Counted from the first letter of the stretch, positions 8,016 through 17,014 are shown. The stretch is DNA of 64,000 bases from Flavobacterium sp. AED (GCF_000812945.1 NZ_JSYM01000001.1:1-64000), one strand, 5' to 3'. Notes: a model not told the origin generated them from the sequence alone. Numbers and translations are program-made.

Positions 8016-10388
8016 CTAAAATTTATATCCAACAGATAAGCGGAAGTTAGTTCCTGCTTCTGTTTGCCAGTAATACATATCGCTATAGCTATAATATCCT
8101 CCAGAATACAGGTATTTGTTCAAGATATTATTGACAACAAGATTGACTGATATTTTGTTTTTTTGGTAAGTAACACCTCCGTCCAATCTGAAATAATCTG
8201 GAAGCATTGTGCTATTATCTGGCGAAATATACCATGGTGCTCTTTTTACTTGGTATTGGTATCCTAATGAAAAACCAACTCCATTTAGGGTTCCTCTATC
8301 TATTTTATAATTCAACCAGGCATTTTGGATGTGTCTTGTAGTTCCGGCTACTTGAGTTCCCACAAGTGATTGATCAGTATCTTTGGTTGTTTTTCCTTCC
8401 GTAAAGGCGTAGTTAACAATAAGATCTAAGTTTTTGAAAATTTCTCCTCTAATGTCTACCTCAAAACCTTTTGTTTTTTGTTGTCCACTTTCTCTACTGA
8501 ATTGTTGTGTTCCGGATGAATGTTCCGGATCTAATGTCAGTACATTGTTTTTGGTAATTTGATAAACGGAAACAACTGAATTCCATTTTCCGTTTAACCA
8601 GTCTCTTTTTAAACCAAATTCTATATTTCCTCCAGTTTCAGGTTTAAAAGATTGGCCTTGCCAGTTCGTACCGTAGTTCTCATTAAAAGATTGATCGTTC
8701 ACAAAATAGGCGGCCGTGTTTTTATCAATAGAATAACTCAAACCAACTCTTGGAGTGAATTTTTCGTTTTTGGTGCCCCCAGAGTAAGCATTATACGCTT
8801 TAAGAATCGTATATCTTCCCGCCAATGTTAATCTAAGTTTGTTGTCAAAGAAACCCAATTCGTCCTGTACATAGAGCGCTTTGTAACTGTTTTGGTATTT
8901 TACACCTCTATCTTCCAGACTTTTACTTCTGTCAAAAGTAGGAGAAGCGGCCAGTGTTCCGTGTTCCGGATTGTAAATGTCTAAGTCAGGCATAGTAAAA
9001 TATTGGGACCAGTCATGAAAAAATGTTTTATCGCTTAAATCCAATCCCGATAGTATTTTGTGGGTAACTGATCCTGTTGTAGCTTCACCATTTATAAAAG
9101 CTTGCCCAACATAGATTTTTCCTAAAATATCCCAATTTCCACCAGCACGTTTAAGAATCGCATCATTGTTAGGGTCAAAGCCAGTGGGCCATAATGACAT
9201 TCCTTCTTGTTGGTAATTAAGATAAGATGTTTGAGCAGTAAACTTCCATTTGTCACTTATTTTATGATCTAAAATGGCAAGAATATTTCTTTCTGTCATT
9301 TTAGTAGGATCTAAATTAGCTTCTGATGTAGAGAAACTTCTTGGTAAATCAGCATATCCTCTGTGCGAAAAAACATAATTGGCACCAACGGCATTTACTT
9401 TAGAAAATTGCTGCGTGTATTCCAGTGTTATGGCTGTTTTATCGGTTGCTAAATATTTAAGTACTGGTGCAAATGTATAGCGATCATTAAAATCAAAATC
9501 ACGGTAACTTTGTTTCTTTTCACCCATTACATTGATGCGATACAATAATTTTCCGTTTTTTGTCAGTTTTCCGTCAAAATCCAAGGTACCTCTATATCGA
9601 TCAAAACTTCCCAGCGTTATACTCGCTTCGCCTTTGGTACGTCCGCTTGGTTTTTTGGTAACTACATTATAAAAACCACTTGGGTTGCCGTTTGCAAGCA
9701 TAAATCCTGCAGGACCTTTGACAAATTCAATACGTTCCACCATACTCATATCTTCCGTAAGTGGTCCCCAAGTTGAACTGACATTCATACCGTTTCTAAA
9801 AGCGGCCACTTGACTGCCTCTCATAGTAATATTGGCATAATTGTCCCAATGTTCCACTCTTGTAGCGCCACTCACATTGCGGGTCACCCCTTCAAGCATA
9901 TCAAAAATTTGTTGATCTTGAATAAGTTTTCCTGTTATAACTTGTATGTTTTGTGGAATCTCAATAATAGGCGATTGCAAGCGAAGCGTTGATGAAACAC
10001 GATTCGTTTTGAAAGCACTTTTGTTACTCAAAACCACTACTTGGTTCAATTCATTGTTCGATAAAGTAAGTTTTAATGTTACGGCAGTAATTTCTCCAGC
10101 AGTAATTTTTACTTCTTGTTCTAAGTCATTATACCCAACCAAAGTAACTTTTAGAACATGTACCCCTTCGGATATGTTTTTTAGTATAAACGCTCCATTG
10201 TTATCCGCAATAGTATTTTTGTTTGCTCCTTTTATAGAAACGGAAACTCCTTCGGCAGGTTTGTTGTCGCTCGTTAAAATGGTTCCTTTTATACTACCGG
10301 AGTTTTGGGCAAAAGCGGTAGTTATAGAAAGTAGCAGCAGACAGACGAGAAAAATAAATTGAGGTATTCGTTGTTTTAAATAGTTCAT
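8016..10388 (-). CDS. TonB-dependent ferric-siderophore receptor
   Basis: 790 residues: signal peptide (to about 28, 'TTAFAQ'), a carboxypeptidase-D-like regulatory domain ('GSIKGTILTSDNKPAEGVSVSIKG', about 30-115), the plug ('IEIPQNIQVITGKLIQDQQ', 'GFYNVVTKKPSG') and a 22-stranded type barrel ending in the aromatic C-terminus 'FRLSVGYKF'. The plug sequence and 'NPSGFYNVVTKKP' place it in the siderophore receptor group (FhuA/FhuE/FpvA-like), importing ferric siderophore through the outer membrane. It has the clearest double operator upstream (10414-10446 and 10472-10495), in line with iron control. The siderophore cannot be predicted from sequence. Confidence 0.95.
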   Translation of the reverse strand: MNYLKQRIPQFIFLVCLLLLSITTAFAQNSGSIKGTILTSDNKPAEGVSVSIKGANKNTIADNNGAFILKNISEGVHVLKVTLVGYNDLEQEVKITAGEITAVTLKLTLSNNELNQVVVLSNKSAFKTNRVSSTLRLQSPIIEIPQNIQVITGKLIQDQQIFDMLEGVTRNVSGATRVEHWDNYANITMRGSQVAAFRNGMNVSSTWGPLTEDMSMVERIEFVKGPAGFMLANGNPSGFYNVVTKKPSGRTKGEASITLGSFDRYRGTLDFDGKLTKNGKLLYRINVMGEKKQSYRDFDFNDRYTFAPVLKYLATDKTAITLEYTQQFSKVNAVGANYVFSHRGYADLPRSFSTSEANLDPTKMTERNILAILDHKISDKWKFTAQTSYLNYQQEGMSLWPTGFDPNNDAILKRAGGNWDILGKIYVGQAFINGEATTGSVTHKILSGLDLSDKTFFHDWSQYFTMPDLDIYNPEHGTLAASPTFDRSKSLEDRGVKYQNSYKALYVQDELGFFDNKLRLTLAGRYTILKAYNAYSGGTKNEKFTPRVGLSYSIDKNTAAYFVNDQSFNENYGTNWQGQSFKPETGGNIEFGLKRDWLNGKWNSVVSVYQITKNNVLTLDPEHSSGTQQFSRESGQQKTKGFEVDIRGEIFKNLDLIVNYAFTEGKTTKDTDQSLVGTQVAGTTRHIQNAWLNYKIDRGTLNGVGFSLGYQYQVKRAPWYISPDNSTMLPDYFRLDGGVTYQKNKISVNLVVNNILNKYLYSGGYYSYSDMYYWQTEAGTNFRLSVGYKF

Positions 10389-10413
10389 GGTTAAAAATTA
10401 AATGAGTTAAAGC

Positions 10414-10446
10414 TTATTTAGAACAAATAAAAATAAAGCAAAAGTA
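10414..10446 (-). promoter_or_regulatory. Promoter plus candidate operator of the siderophore receptor
   Basis: On the minus strand TACTTTTG (10439-10446) matches TAnnTTTG and is followed directly by an operator ending TTGTTCTAAATAA (plus TTATTTAGAACAAATAA, 10414-10430). This is the third copy of the module. Its position over the expected start site fits repression when iron is plentiful. Confidence 0.6.
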
Positions 10447-10471
10447 AAATTTAATTTTTATTTAACAAGTA

Positions 10472-10495
10472 TTATTTAGACTAATTAAAAATAAT
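10472..10495. promoter_or_regulatory. Upstream operator-like copy at the siderophore receptor
   Basis: The sequence begins TTATTTAGACTAATTA and ends AAAATAAT, an imperfect dyad with ATTATTT/AAATAAT arms. It lies about 25 bp upstream of the -7 box, like the copy at 484-506 in front of the peroxidase. Confidence 0.45.
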
Positions 10496-10530
10496 GTTTT
10501 AACAAGATGATTTCTATGGTTTTAGATATA

Positions 10531-10560
10531 AAAAAAACCTTGCTTTTCTAGAGCAAGGTT
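10531..10560 (-). terminator. Terminator of the DUF6265 gene
   Basis: On the minus strand AACCTTGCTCT, a short loop and AGCAAGGTT are followed by eight T. It lies 27 bases past the stop of the 10587-11066 gene and insulates it from the receptor promoter. Confidence 0.8.
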
Positions 10561-10586
10561 GTAATTTCAATCTGAAATGTATATTT

Positions 10587-11066
10587 TTATTTGGTCTTTT
10601 TCATCGAAAATTGTTCTGAACTTGGTTTCCCTTGTTGAATTCCCGAAATTTTAGCCACTAAACTGTCAGGAGTAATTTGGGTATAACTGATTTTTTGAGG
10701 ATAGTCGTGTTTTGGATTTTCAAAGACTAATTGTTTCTCGGTTGCAGTTGTCAATTTAAAAGAAACCGGTTTGTCATCGTTTTGTCCTTTTACGGCTGCA
10801 TTATAAGTCAATTCTTCTCCTTTTTGTTTTAATGTTATGGTCTCAAAATGCAAGGTGTCTTTTTCTTTTATAAAGTAGGACTGTGCGTGAAAGGTGCTGT
10901 CATTTACTTTTTTCCAAGTTTCGGAAAGATTTCCATCAGCCGAATTGTTTTCCCAGTTTCCAAGTAGCCAGCGCGCTGCTTTGATTTTATCTTTTTCATT
11001 TGAATCGGATTCTTTGCAGGAAACAAGAGCTAACAACAGCATTATAAAAGTTATTTTTTGAAACAT
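10587..11066 (-). CDS. DUF6265-like lipoprotein
   Basis: 159 residues with a lipoprotein signal ('LLLALVSCKES', Cys17). The body starts 'AARWLLGNWENNSADGNLSETW', continues with 'DTLHFETITLKQKGEELTYNA' and ends 'FENPKHDYPQKISYTQITPDSLVAKISG'. This is the lipocalin-like beta pattern of the DUF6265 family, of unknown function, common in Bacteroidetes. It has its own terminator and is not obviously part of the iron locus. Confidence 0.8.
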   Translation of the reverse strand: MFQKITFIMLLLALVSCKESDSNEKDKIKAARWLLGNWENNSADGNLSETWKKVNDSTFHAQSYFIKEKDTLHFETITLKQKGEELTYNAAVKGQNDDKPVSFKLTTATEKQLVFENPKHDYPQKISYTQITPDSLVAKISGIQQGKPSSEQFSMKKTK

Positions 11067-11199
11067 TGGTGTAAATATTTGGTGTTATTTTGAAATGCTA
11101 AATTATAAAAAAATAAGAGACTATTCGGAAAAGAATAATGGCACAATTCCGATAGTTCAATGTCATTAATTAGTATTTACAGTCGGATTGATTCATTTT

Positions 11200-11265
11200 A
11201 ATCTGCGAAAATCCGCTGCATCTGCGTTCAATTTTTCACGCAGATGCAGCGGATTTTCGCAGATT
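11200..11265. repeat. AATCTGCG-type inverted repeat, second copy
   Basis: Arms at about 11200-11227 and 11238-11265 (ATCTGCGAAAATCCGC...ATCTGCGT against ACGCAGAT...GCGGATTTTCGCAGAT) are fully complementary across about 27 bp with a 10-base loop. It lies downstream of topB on the minus strand, where it could end transcription. Family members are at 4437-4502 and 52508-52537. Confidence 0.75.
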
Positions 11266-11306
11266 TTTAAATCTTTTTTAAAAATGCATTCTGTTGTACA
11301 CCTCTC

Positions 11307-13598
11307 TTAGATGTTTTCTTTCAAGATATTATGAACCAATTCTTTGGTGGGTTTTTGATCTTTTAGTTTCGCTCTAACCACATCAAAAGTAACTTTGAAA
11401 TCACATCCCAATTTATAGTTGCTGCAACCATAAGCGGTTTTTCCTTTAAGCACCGTTCCTTTTTGACATTTCGGACAGACTAATTCGTCTGGAATAGCTT
11501 TCGCCAAGGTTTTTTTAGGTTCTAATATAAGTTTGAAATTTTCATCAAAGCGCAGTAAACCTTCCACAGTGCCGGTATCGGTTTTAAAATCTTTCAAGTT
11601 TACGGTAGACCCTTTTTGAAGCAATCGCAAGTATTGGTTCTCAGATATTTTTTTCTCTGCAAAAGTGTAAGGCAATAGAAACGTGCAACCTGCTTTATAA
11701 TCGCCACAACCATAAGCCGATTTTCCTTTGATGAGTGTCGCTTTTTTGCATTTCGGACAGGCTTCCGCCAAAATTCCTGCCGCTTTCTTTTGCTCTACTT
11801 TAGCCACTTCTTTCTGAATACTTCCTGCGTGCGAAATATTGGCACGTCTGGTTTCACTCCGTACTTCATACACCAAGACTTCTACCATACGCTTCATATT
11901 GTTGATGAACGCAGCAGCGGTAAATGTCCCTTTTTCAATATCTTTCAACTGCTTTTCCCAGGAACCCGTAAGTTCTGCCGACTTTACCAAATCATTTTGA
12001 ATAGTGTCAATCAATTGAATCCCAGTTGGTGTTGGCAAAACCTGTTTTTTGTTCCGAACGATGTATTGGCGTCTAAAAAGCGTTTCAATAATATTAGCCC
12101 GTGTTGATGGACGACCAATGCCGTTTTCTTTCATTAGTTCACGTAAATCTTCATCATCCACCTGTTTACCAGCGGTTTCCATGGCGCGCAATAAAGTGGC
12201 TTCCGTAAACTGATTGGGTGGCTTGGTTTCCTTTTCTAAAAACGAGGGTTCGTGCGGTCCTTTTTCGCCTACAACAAAACTAGGCAAGATGTCGGCTTCT
12301 TTTTCTTTGGCGTTTGGGTCTTCAAAAACTATGCGAAAGCCTTTTTTTAAGATCTCTTTTCCGGTGGTTTTAAAATGTACATCTGCCGCTTTCCCGATAA
12401 CGGTAGTATTGGCTACCAAACAATCGTCATAAAATACAGCAATAAAACGCTTTGTAATAATATCATATACCTGTTGCTGATTGTATTGCAAATTGCTTTG
12501 AATCCCCGTTGGAATAATCGCATGGTGATCGGTTACTTTTTTATCGTTGAAAACTTTGGGTGATTTTTTTATCTTTTTTCCTAAAAGTGGTTGCGTCAAC
12601 GTTGCATAATTGGTTAAATTTTGCAGGATGCCAGGTACTTTTGGATAGATGTCATTTGGTAAAAATGTCGTATCAACTCTAGGGTAGGTGACTACTTTTT
12701 GTTCGTACAAAGTCTGAACAATTTTGAGTGTTTCATCAGCCGTAAAGCCAAATTTTGTATTGCAATATACTTGTAAACCTGTTAAATCAAATAACTTAGG
12801 CGCAAACTCGTTGCCATTCTTTTTTTCGACAGAAACAATTTCAAACTCACTTTCCTTGACTTTATTGGCTAAAATTTCGCCATCTTCCTTTTTCAAAAAG
12901 CGTCCTTCCTCATAGCTGAAGAGCGTTTCTCTGTATAAGGTTTGCAACTCCCAATACGGTTGCGGTTTAAAATTCTCAATTTCCTTGAATCGGTCCACGA
13001 CCATAGCCAAGGTTGGGGTTTGCACTCTTCCAATGGACAATACTTGTTTGTACCCACCATGTTTTACGGTGTACAAACGGGTGGCATTCATGCCGAGTAA
13101 CCAGTCGCCAATGGCTCTGGAAAATCCTGCGTAGTATAAATTATCGTAGTTGGCGGATGGTTTTAAGTTTTCAAAACCCTCTTTGATGGCTTCGGTGGTT
13201 AGGGATGAAATCCACAAGCGTTTTACCTCGCCTTTGTATTGGGCTTCATTCATGACCCAGCGCTGAATAAGTTCTCCTTCTTGTCCGGCATCCCCGCAGT
13301 TGATGACCAACTCGGCTTTGTCAAACAGACTTTTTATGATTCTGAATTGCTTTTGTATACCCGAATTTTCCACCACTTTGGTTTCAAATTTGTCGGGAAG
13401 CATGGGTAGGTTGTTCAAGTCCCAACTTTTCCAATGGGGTTTGTAATCGTTCGGTTCTTTTAAGGTGCATAAATGCCCAAAAGTGTACGTTACCTGATAA
13501 CCATTGCCTTCGTAATACCCATCGTGCTTGGTATTGGCTCCTAAAACGGATGCGATTTCACGTGCTACACTTGGTTTCTCGGCAATACAGACCTTCAT
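11307..13598 (-). CDS. topB: DNA topoisomerase III (type IA)
   Basis: 763 residues. The Toprim domain starts 'MKVCIAEKPSVAREIASVLGA' and holds 'NCGDAGQEGELIQRW'. The catalytic tyrosine is Tyr305 in 'VVTYPRVDTTFLP'. 'ENGIGRPSTRANIIETL' and 'LLRAMETAGK' are further type IA motifs. Two C-terminal zinc-ribbon-like repeats ('CPKCKKATLIKGKSAYGC...' and 'CPKCQKGTVLKGKTAYGC...') bind single-stranded DNA. The enzyme relaxes or decatenates DNA by single-strand passage. The start has a good ribosome site (AGAAGGAG) 4 bases before the ATG. Chromosomal TopB of normal length; nothing nearby suggests a plasmid or ICE. Confidence 0.95.
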   Translation of the reverse strand: MKVCIAEKPSVAREIASVLGANTKHDGYYEGNGYQVTYTFGHLCTLKEPNDYKPHWKSWDLNNLPMLPDKFETKVVENSGIQKQFRIIKSLFDKAELVINCGDAGQEGELIQRWVMNEAQYKGEVKRLWISSLTTEAIKEGFENLKPSANYDNLYYAGFSRAIGDWLLGMNATRLYTVKHGGYKQVLSIGRVQTPTLAMVVDRFKEIENFKPQPYWELQTLYRETLFSYEEGRFLKKEDGEILANKVKESEFEIVSVEKKNGNEFAPKLFDLTGLQVYCNTKFGFTADETLKIVQTLYEQKVVTYPRVDTTFLPNDIYPKVPGILQNLTNYATLTQPLLGKKIKKSPKVFNDKKVTDHHAIIPTGIQSNLQYNQQQVYDIITKRFIAVFYDDCLVANTTVIGKAADVHFKTTGKEILKKGFRIVFEDPNAKEKEADILPSFVVGEKGPHEPSFLEKETKPPNQFTEATLLRAMETAGKQVDDEDLRELMKENGIGRPSTRANIIETLFRRQYIVRNKKQVLPTPTGIQLIDTIQNDLVKSAELTGSWEKQLKDIEKGTFTAAAFINNMKRMVEVLVYEVRSETRRANISHAGSIQKEVAKVEQKKAAGILAEACPKCKKATLIKGKSAYGCGDYKAGCTFLLPYTFAEKKISENQYLRLLQKGSTVNLKDFKTDTGTVEGLLRFDENFKLILEPKKTLAKAIPDELVCPKCQKGTVLKGKTAYGCSNYKLGCDFKVTFDVVRAKLKDQKPTKELVHNILKENI

Positions 13599-13949
13599 TT
13601 TCTCCTTCTAATTTAAGGGCGCAAATTAGGAATTTAGATGTTGGTATTATAAAGAAATCTTTAGGAGTTATGAACGGGGGTAAATAGTGGAATGGGGCAA
13701 TCACGTCCAGTTTGTTATTGTTTTATTTGCTTATTGAATGAGGAACGAATTCTTAAAGTTAAAGTAACTGTAAAATGCAAAAATAGGTTCCTATTAATGC
13801 TTATTTTTTTATTTAAGTATCTTATAATCAGTTATTTTTAAGTCATAACGAATTTAATTTCGTAAATTTGATTGTTGTTACTTATTGCTTTTTATATAAT
13901 AGATTTTAATAGTTGAATTCGATTAATTAGCTTTTAAAATTCAGAAAAA

Positions 13950-14591
13950 ATGAAAAAATATATTTTATATATTCCTGTTTTTGTTTTTTTAGTTTTGAAT
14001 ATAACTTGTTCCCCCGATATAAACCTTGATAGTTCTCCTCCTGCTAATAGTGGTGAAATGGGTGTAATTACAGTTAAAGAATATAAAACTAATTTACCTT
14101 TGTCAGGAGTAAAATTTAGTACCTATTATTGCAATGCATATGATTCTGAGTTTGGTAATTGCATAAGCCCAATATTATGGTCATCTTGTACAACTGATAG
14201 CAAGGGTAATTGTAAATGTAGTTTTCCAAAAAATGCATTCGAAAAGGTCACTATTGAAAAATCAATGTATTGGTCAAGATATTATATAATTAATAATGAG
14301 TATCTGATTGAACCAGAAGCTTGGGTTAATCTTAATTTTAAAACAGTTGTTGCATATCCGAGTACAAGTACTTTTTTTATAATAATAAATGGTGAATTAC
14401 GCTTTGTGCGAGAATTTATTCAGCCAACATATAATTCAAGTAAGGTTTTTAGACTATTTGGTAATGAAGAAAACAAAGTGGATTGGGTGTTGTACAAAAC
14501 GTTTAATTCCAGTGATGAAATTCTTGCTTCAGGTAGTTTTGTTTTAAATCCAGCGAAATTTGAAAATTTGACATATACCTTAAATTATTGA
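13950..14591 (+). CDS. Lipoprotein of unknown function
   Basis: 213 residues with a lipoprotein signal ('VFVFLVLNITCSPD', Cys20). After a short linker comes 'GVITVKEYKTNLPLSGVKFSTYYC', which resembles the start of a carboxypeptidase-regulatory-like or Cna-B-like beta domain. Several Cys ('YYCNAYDSEFGNCISP', 'SSCTTDSKGNCKCSF') could form disulphides. I do not recognise the family. It is a single gene with no operon partner. The 350 bases before it (13599-13949) are AT-rich with no other feature that I can support. Confidence 0.75.
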   Translation: MKKYILYIPVFVFLVLNITCSPDINLDSSPPANSGEMGVITVKEYKTNLPLSGVKFSTYYCNAYDSEFGNCISPILWSSCTTDSKGNCKCSFPKNAFEKVTIEKSMYWSRYYIINNEYLIEPEAWVNLNFKTVVAYPSTSTFFIIINGELRFVREFIQPTYNSSKVFRLFGNEENKVDWVLYKTFNSSDEILASGSFVLNPAKFENLTYTLNY

Positions 14592-14748
14592 ATTCTATCC
14601 GTTCTTACTGTAACGTCAGTTTGTTTGAAAATCCCCGCTCCCCGAAGTCTTCTCGAAAACGAAAATAGTATTAGTAGAATGCAGATCAACTTCTTTATTC
14701 ATTAAAACTCTTTGGAGAGATGGGTTCTAACTTTAGCAAACTTTATTT

Positions 14749-14798
14749 TCCGTGTTTGTTGATCATTGGAATGGCTATAAGTTAGGAGGCTTCGCAGA
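14749..14798. repeat. Dispersed repeat, GTGTTTGTTG...AGGCTTCGC family, copy 1
   Basis: It shares CCGTGTTTGTTG, ATTGGAATGG and AAGTTAGGAGGCTTCGCA with the copies at 15980-16080 and, for the second half, 17147-17216. It carries no coding potential and lies between genes in all three places. Confidence 0.5.
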
Positions 14799-14814
14799 GT
14801 AAAGTGAGTAAAAA

Positions 14815-15117
14815 TCAACAACAGTCATGAAGAATACGGTCATGCATGATTACAAATGTCATCCATATCACGACTAGAATTACCAGCAAATTAATAATTG
14901 TGAGTGTTGTGTAATAATTTCTCTGAAAATCATTGGACTGGCTAATCATTTTTTTAGCGTAAAATTTAGAAGCAATTGGAATTAGAGCCATTAATACTAA
15001 TACAACAATCCCTGGATAAAAACCGGTGACTGCAATACCAATAATGCTAAATACTGTTACTGTAAGGGTTATTGTCATTGACATGGATGTAACAATTTTA
15101 AATATTTTCGTTTCCAT
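14815..15117 (-). CDS. Small membrane protein
   Basis: 100 residues with three hydrophobic segments (about 8-28, 32-52 and 70-90) and a short basic loop 'SKFYAKKMISQSNDFQRNYY'. No known family is recognised. It ends 'MHDRILHDCC'. The start has an upstream AT-rich region with no clear -7 box. It is probably real because it is uninterrupted on its strand with membrane-protein composition and nothing better in other frames. Confidence 0.6.
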   Translation of the reverse strand: METKIFKIVTSMSMTITLTVTVFSIIGIAVTGFYPGIVVLVLMALIPIASKFYAKKMISQSNDFQRNYYTTLTIINLLVILVVIWMTFVIMHDRILHDCC

Positions 15118-15231
15118 TTTGATACTAATTTAAGATTAAAAAAAACACTTTGAATTAAGAAGCATATTGAAGTTGTTTTTTCATTAAATCCACGCTATCG
15201 AATGGAAAGATATCTCGGTTTATAACTGTTT

Positions 15232-15882
15232 TTATTTATTTTCTCCTCGAATGTATTTGTGTGAACCGTCGCAGTTGGGCATTTTTTTAGACATCCCACA
15301 AATGCAATCGTTGATTCCTTTTCCGTCAAGAATACGCTGCGTGTATTTTTCAATTCGGGTTTCGCGGGTTTTGGATTGTTTGGAACCCGAAAAGTATAGG
15401 TTGTAAGCGCGTTGTCGCCCTGGAGTTAAGGCTTGGAAAGCAGTTTTTAAGTCGGGATTTTTGTCTAAGGTGTTTTGTAATTCTGCTACCAATTCAAGTT
15501 CGGTATTGCTTTTGAAATCCACTTTCAAGCCTGCTTTTTCAATTTCAATGGCTTCATAAATATAAGCTTTGATTATAGATTGCTGTTCTATGATTTCTTC
15601 CAGATTGGTAAACTTAAAGAAGCGTACCGCCTGACTGTTTTCTCCGGGTTTACTTAGAACACCATTGCTGTCTTGTAACAAAGTCCCCTTGAAAAAACTA
15701 AGCGTACAGTATTCCTTAAAACTGCCTATAAGGACAACATTATTTCCCTGAAAACAATAACAAGGATTTCGCCACTTGAATTCTTCGGTTAGACCGCAAT
15801 CGAGCAGCAATAATCGCAATTGCTCCATTTCGGGTTGCCATTTTTTGGCATTGCTTATAAAGTCATCAACTTTGGGATTCAT
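15232..15882 (-). CDS. DUF1801/YdeI-like protein fused to a CDGSH iron-sulfur motif
   Basis: 216 residues. The N-terminal part (about 1-115) is DUF1801-like ('EFKWRNPCYCFQGNNVVLIGSFKEYCTLSFFKG'). The following part (about 120-185) resembles the YdeI/OmdA C-terminal region ('FQALTPGRQRAYNLYFSGSKQSKTRETRIEKY'). The end contains an exact C-X-C-X2-S-X3-P-X-C-D-G-S-H motif (Cys193, Cys195, Cys204, His208), the 2Fe-2S ligand set of CDGSH/mitoNEET proteins. A redox or Fe-S sensing role for the tail is inferred; the function of the other domains is unknown. Cytoplasmic, single gene. Confidence 0.85.
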   Translation of the reverse strand: MNPKVDDFISNAKKWQPEMEQLRLLLLDCGLTEEFKWRNPCYCFQGNNVVLIGSFKEYCTLSFFKGTLLQDSNGVLSKPGENSQAVRFFKFTNLEEIIEQQSIIKAYIYEAIEIEKAGLKVDFKSNTELELVAELQNTLDKNPDLKTAFQALTPGRQRAYNLYFSGSKQSKTRETRIEKYTQRILDGKGINDCICGMSKKMPNCDGSHKYIRGENK

Positions 15883-15979
15883 TTTATTTGGTTTTAAAAA
15901 TAAAGGAGGTTTTGGTTTTATAAAAGTATTAAAAAAACGCAGGGCAAACGCTACGATGGTGCTACAAATAAATTCTTGC

Positions 15980-16080
15980 CCCGTGTTTGTTGCTTATTGG
16001 AATGGGTACGAAGTCAGGAGACTTCGCACAGCAATCCTGATTTTTAAGAGCGTTATTTTTTAAGGAATACTTCGCATAGC
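15980..16080. repeat. Dispersed repeat, GTGTTTGTTG...AGGCTTCGC family, copy 2
   Basis: The longest copy. It has CCGTGTTTGTTGCTTATTGG, then AGTCAGGAGACTTCGCA, 'GCAATCCTGA', 'TTTTTAAG', 'GCGTTATTTTTTAAGGAA' and 'ACTTCGCATAGC'. The second half recurs at 17147-17216 on the same strand. Confidence 0.5.
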
Positions 16081-16102
16081 TGGTAGCGGCGGTAAATTAA
16101 GG

Positions 16103-17014
16103 TTATTTTAAATGTGTATTCAAAAACACTATAATTTTGTTTTTTATATCCTCAGTATTAAATAATGTTCCACCATGTTGGGCATTCGGTACAATTACAA
16201 AATCACTTTGGACGTTTGCCAGCTTTAAGTAAGAATCTAATAATTTTGATAGCGTAATAGGAACAGTCTGATCCTTATCGCCGTGAAATATCAGAAATGG
16301 CGGGTCATTTTTATCAACGTAAGTAGTAGGACTGGCAATTTTTGCTAAATCTGGCCGCAGTAGTGGCTGTGCGCCAAGCAAAGCAGTCGAAGTTGATTTC
16401 TGTTCCCCTTCATCTAAAGGCATACTACCTATACGGGCAATAAAATCTGACGGACCATAAAAATCGATTGCTCCCTTGATTTTAAAAACAGGTTGTTTTT
16501 TATTGAAATAAAATGCTTCGTTGTTATTATTATTTGATGTTCCCATCAGTGAAGCCAAATAGCCACCTGCCGAAAAACCGATAACAGCAATATTATCTTT
16601 ATCTAAAAAATATTTTTCGGAGTTTTTATACAGAAAATCAACTGCTTGGTTGCAATCTTGTATTTGAGCAGGAAAGATTGCGGTAGTACTGTACCGATAA
16701 TTAATAGAGGCAACCGCAAAACCATTCGCTAAAAGTGCATTTATCGTTGTTTTCATGTTTTCCATATCACCATATTTGTCACCCTGTCTCCAACCACCAC
16801 CATGAATCCAAATCACAAGTGGTGATTTTTTTCCATGCTTTGCAGGCACGTATATATCAAGTGTATGTTTTACGAGCGAATCCGAAGCATAAGGAATAGT
16901 AGTATACATAATTGTTCCCTGAGGAAATAAATTTTGGATATTCGCTGGGATTTGTGCTGCGAGTTTGCCAGCAAAGGAAATGAGAAACAATAAAAAGACC
17001 GTGCTTTTTTTCAT
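16103..17014 (-). CDS. Secreted alpha/beta hydrolase (BD-FAE-like esterase)
   Basis: 303 residues with a signal peptide (to about 20, 'ISFAGKLAAQ'). The oxyanion motif HGGGW is at His71; the nucleophile is Ser148 in 'GFSAGGYLASL'; Asp in 'FHGDKDQTVP' and His in 'NAQHGGTLF' complete the triad. This is the esterase/lipase group that includes bacterial feruloyl- and acetyl-esterases. The neighbouring GH43 enzyme on the same strand suggests work on plant or algal polysaccharide side chains, although the two are 280 bases apart with a repeat between. The substrate is inferred. Confidence 0.88.
   Translation of the reverse strand: MKKSTVFLLFLISFAGKLAAQIPANIQNLFPQGTIMYTTIPYASDSLVKHTLDIYVPAKHGKKSPLVIWIHGGGWRQGDKYGDMENMKTTINALLANGFAVASINYRYSTTAIFPAQIQDCNQAVDFLYKNSEKYFLDKDNIAVIGFSAGGYLASLMGTSNNNNNEAFYFNKKQPVFKIKGAIDFYGPSDFIARIGSMPLDEGEQKSTSTALLGAQPLLRPDLAKIASPTTYVDKNDPPFLIFHGDKDQTVPITLSKLLDSYLKLANVQSDFVIVPNAQHGGTLFNTEDIKNKIIVFLNTHLK

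Noticed and set aside
11307..13598. TopB as a sign of an integrated conjugative element
   Set aside because: No relaxase, tra, integrase or att sites nearby; chromosomal topB is normal in Bacteroidetes.
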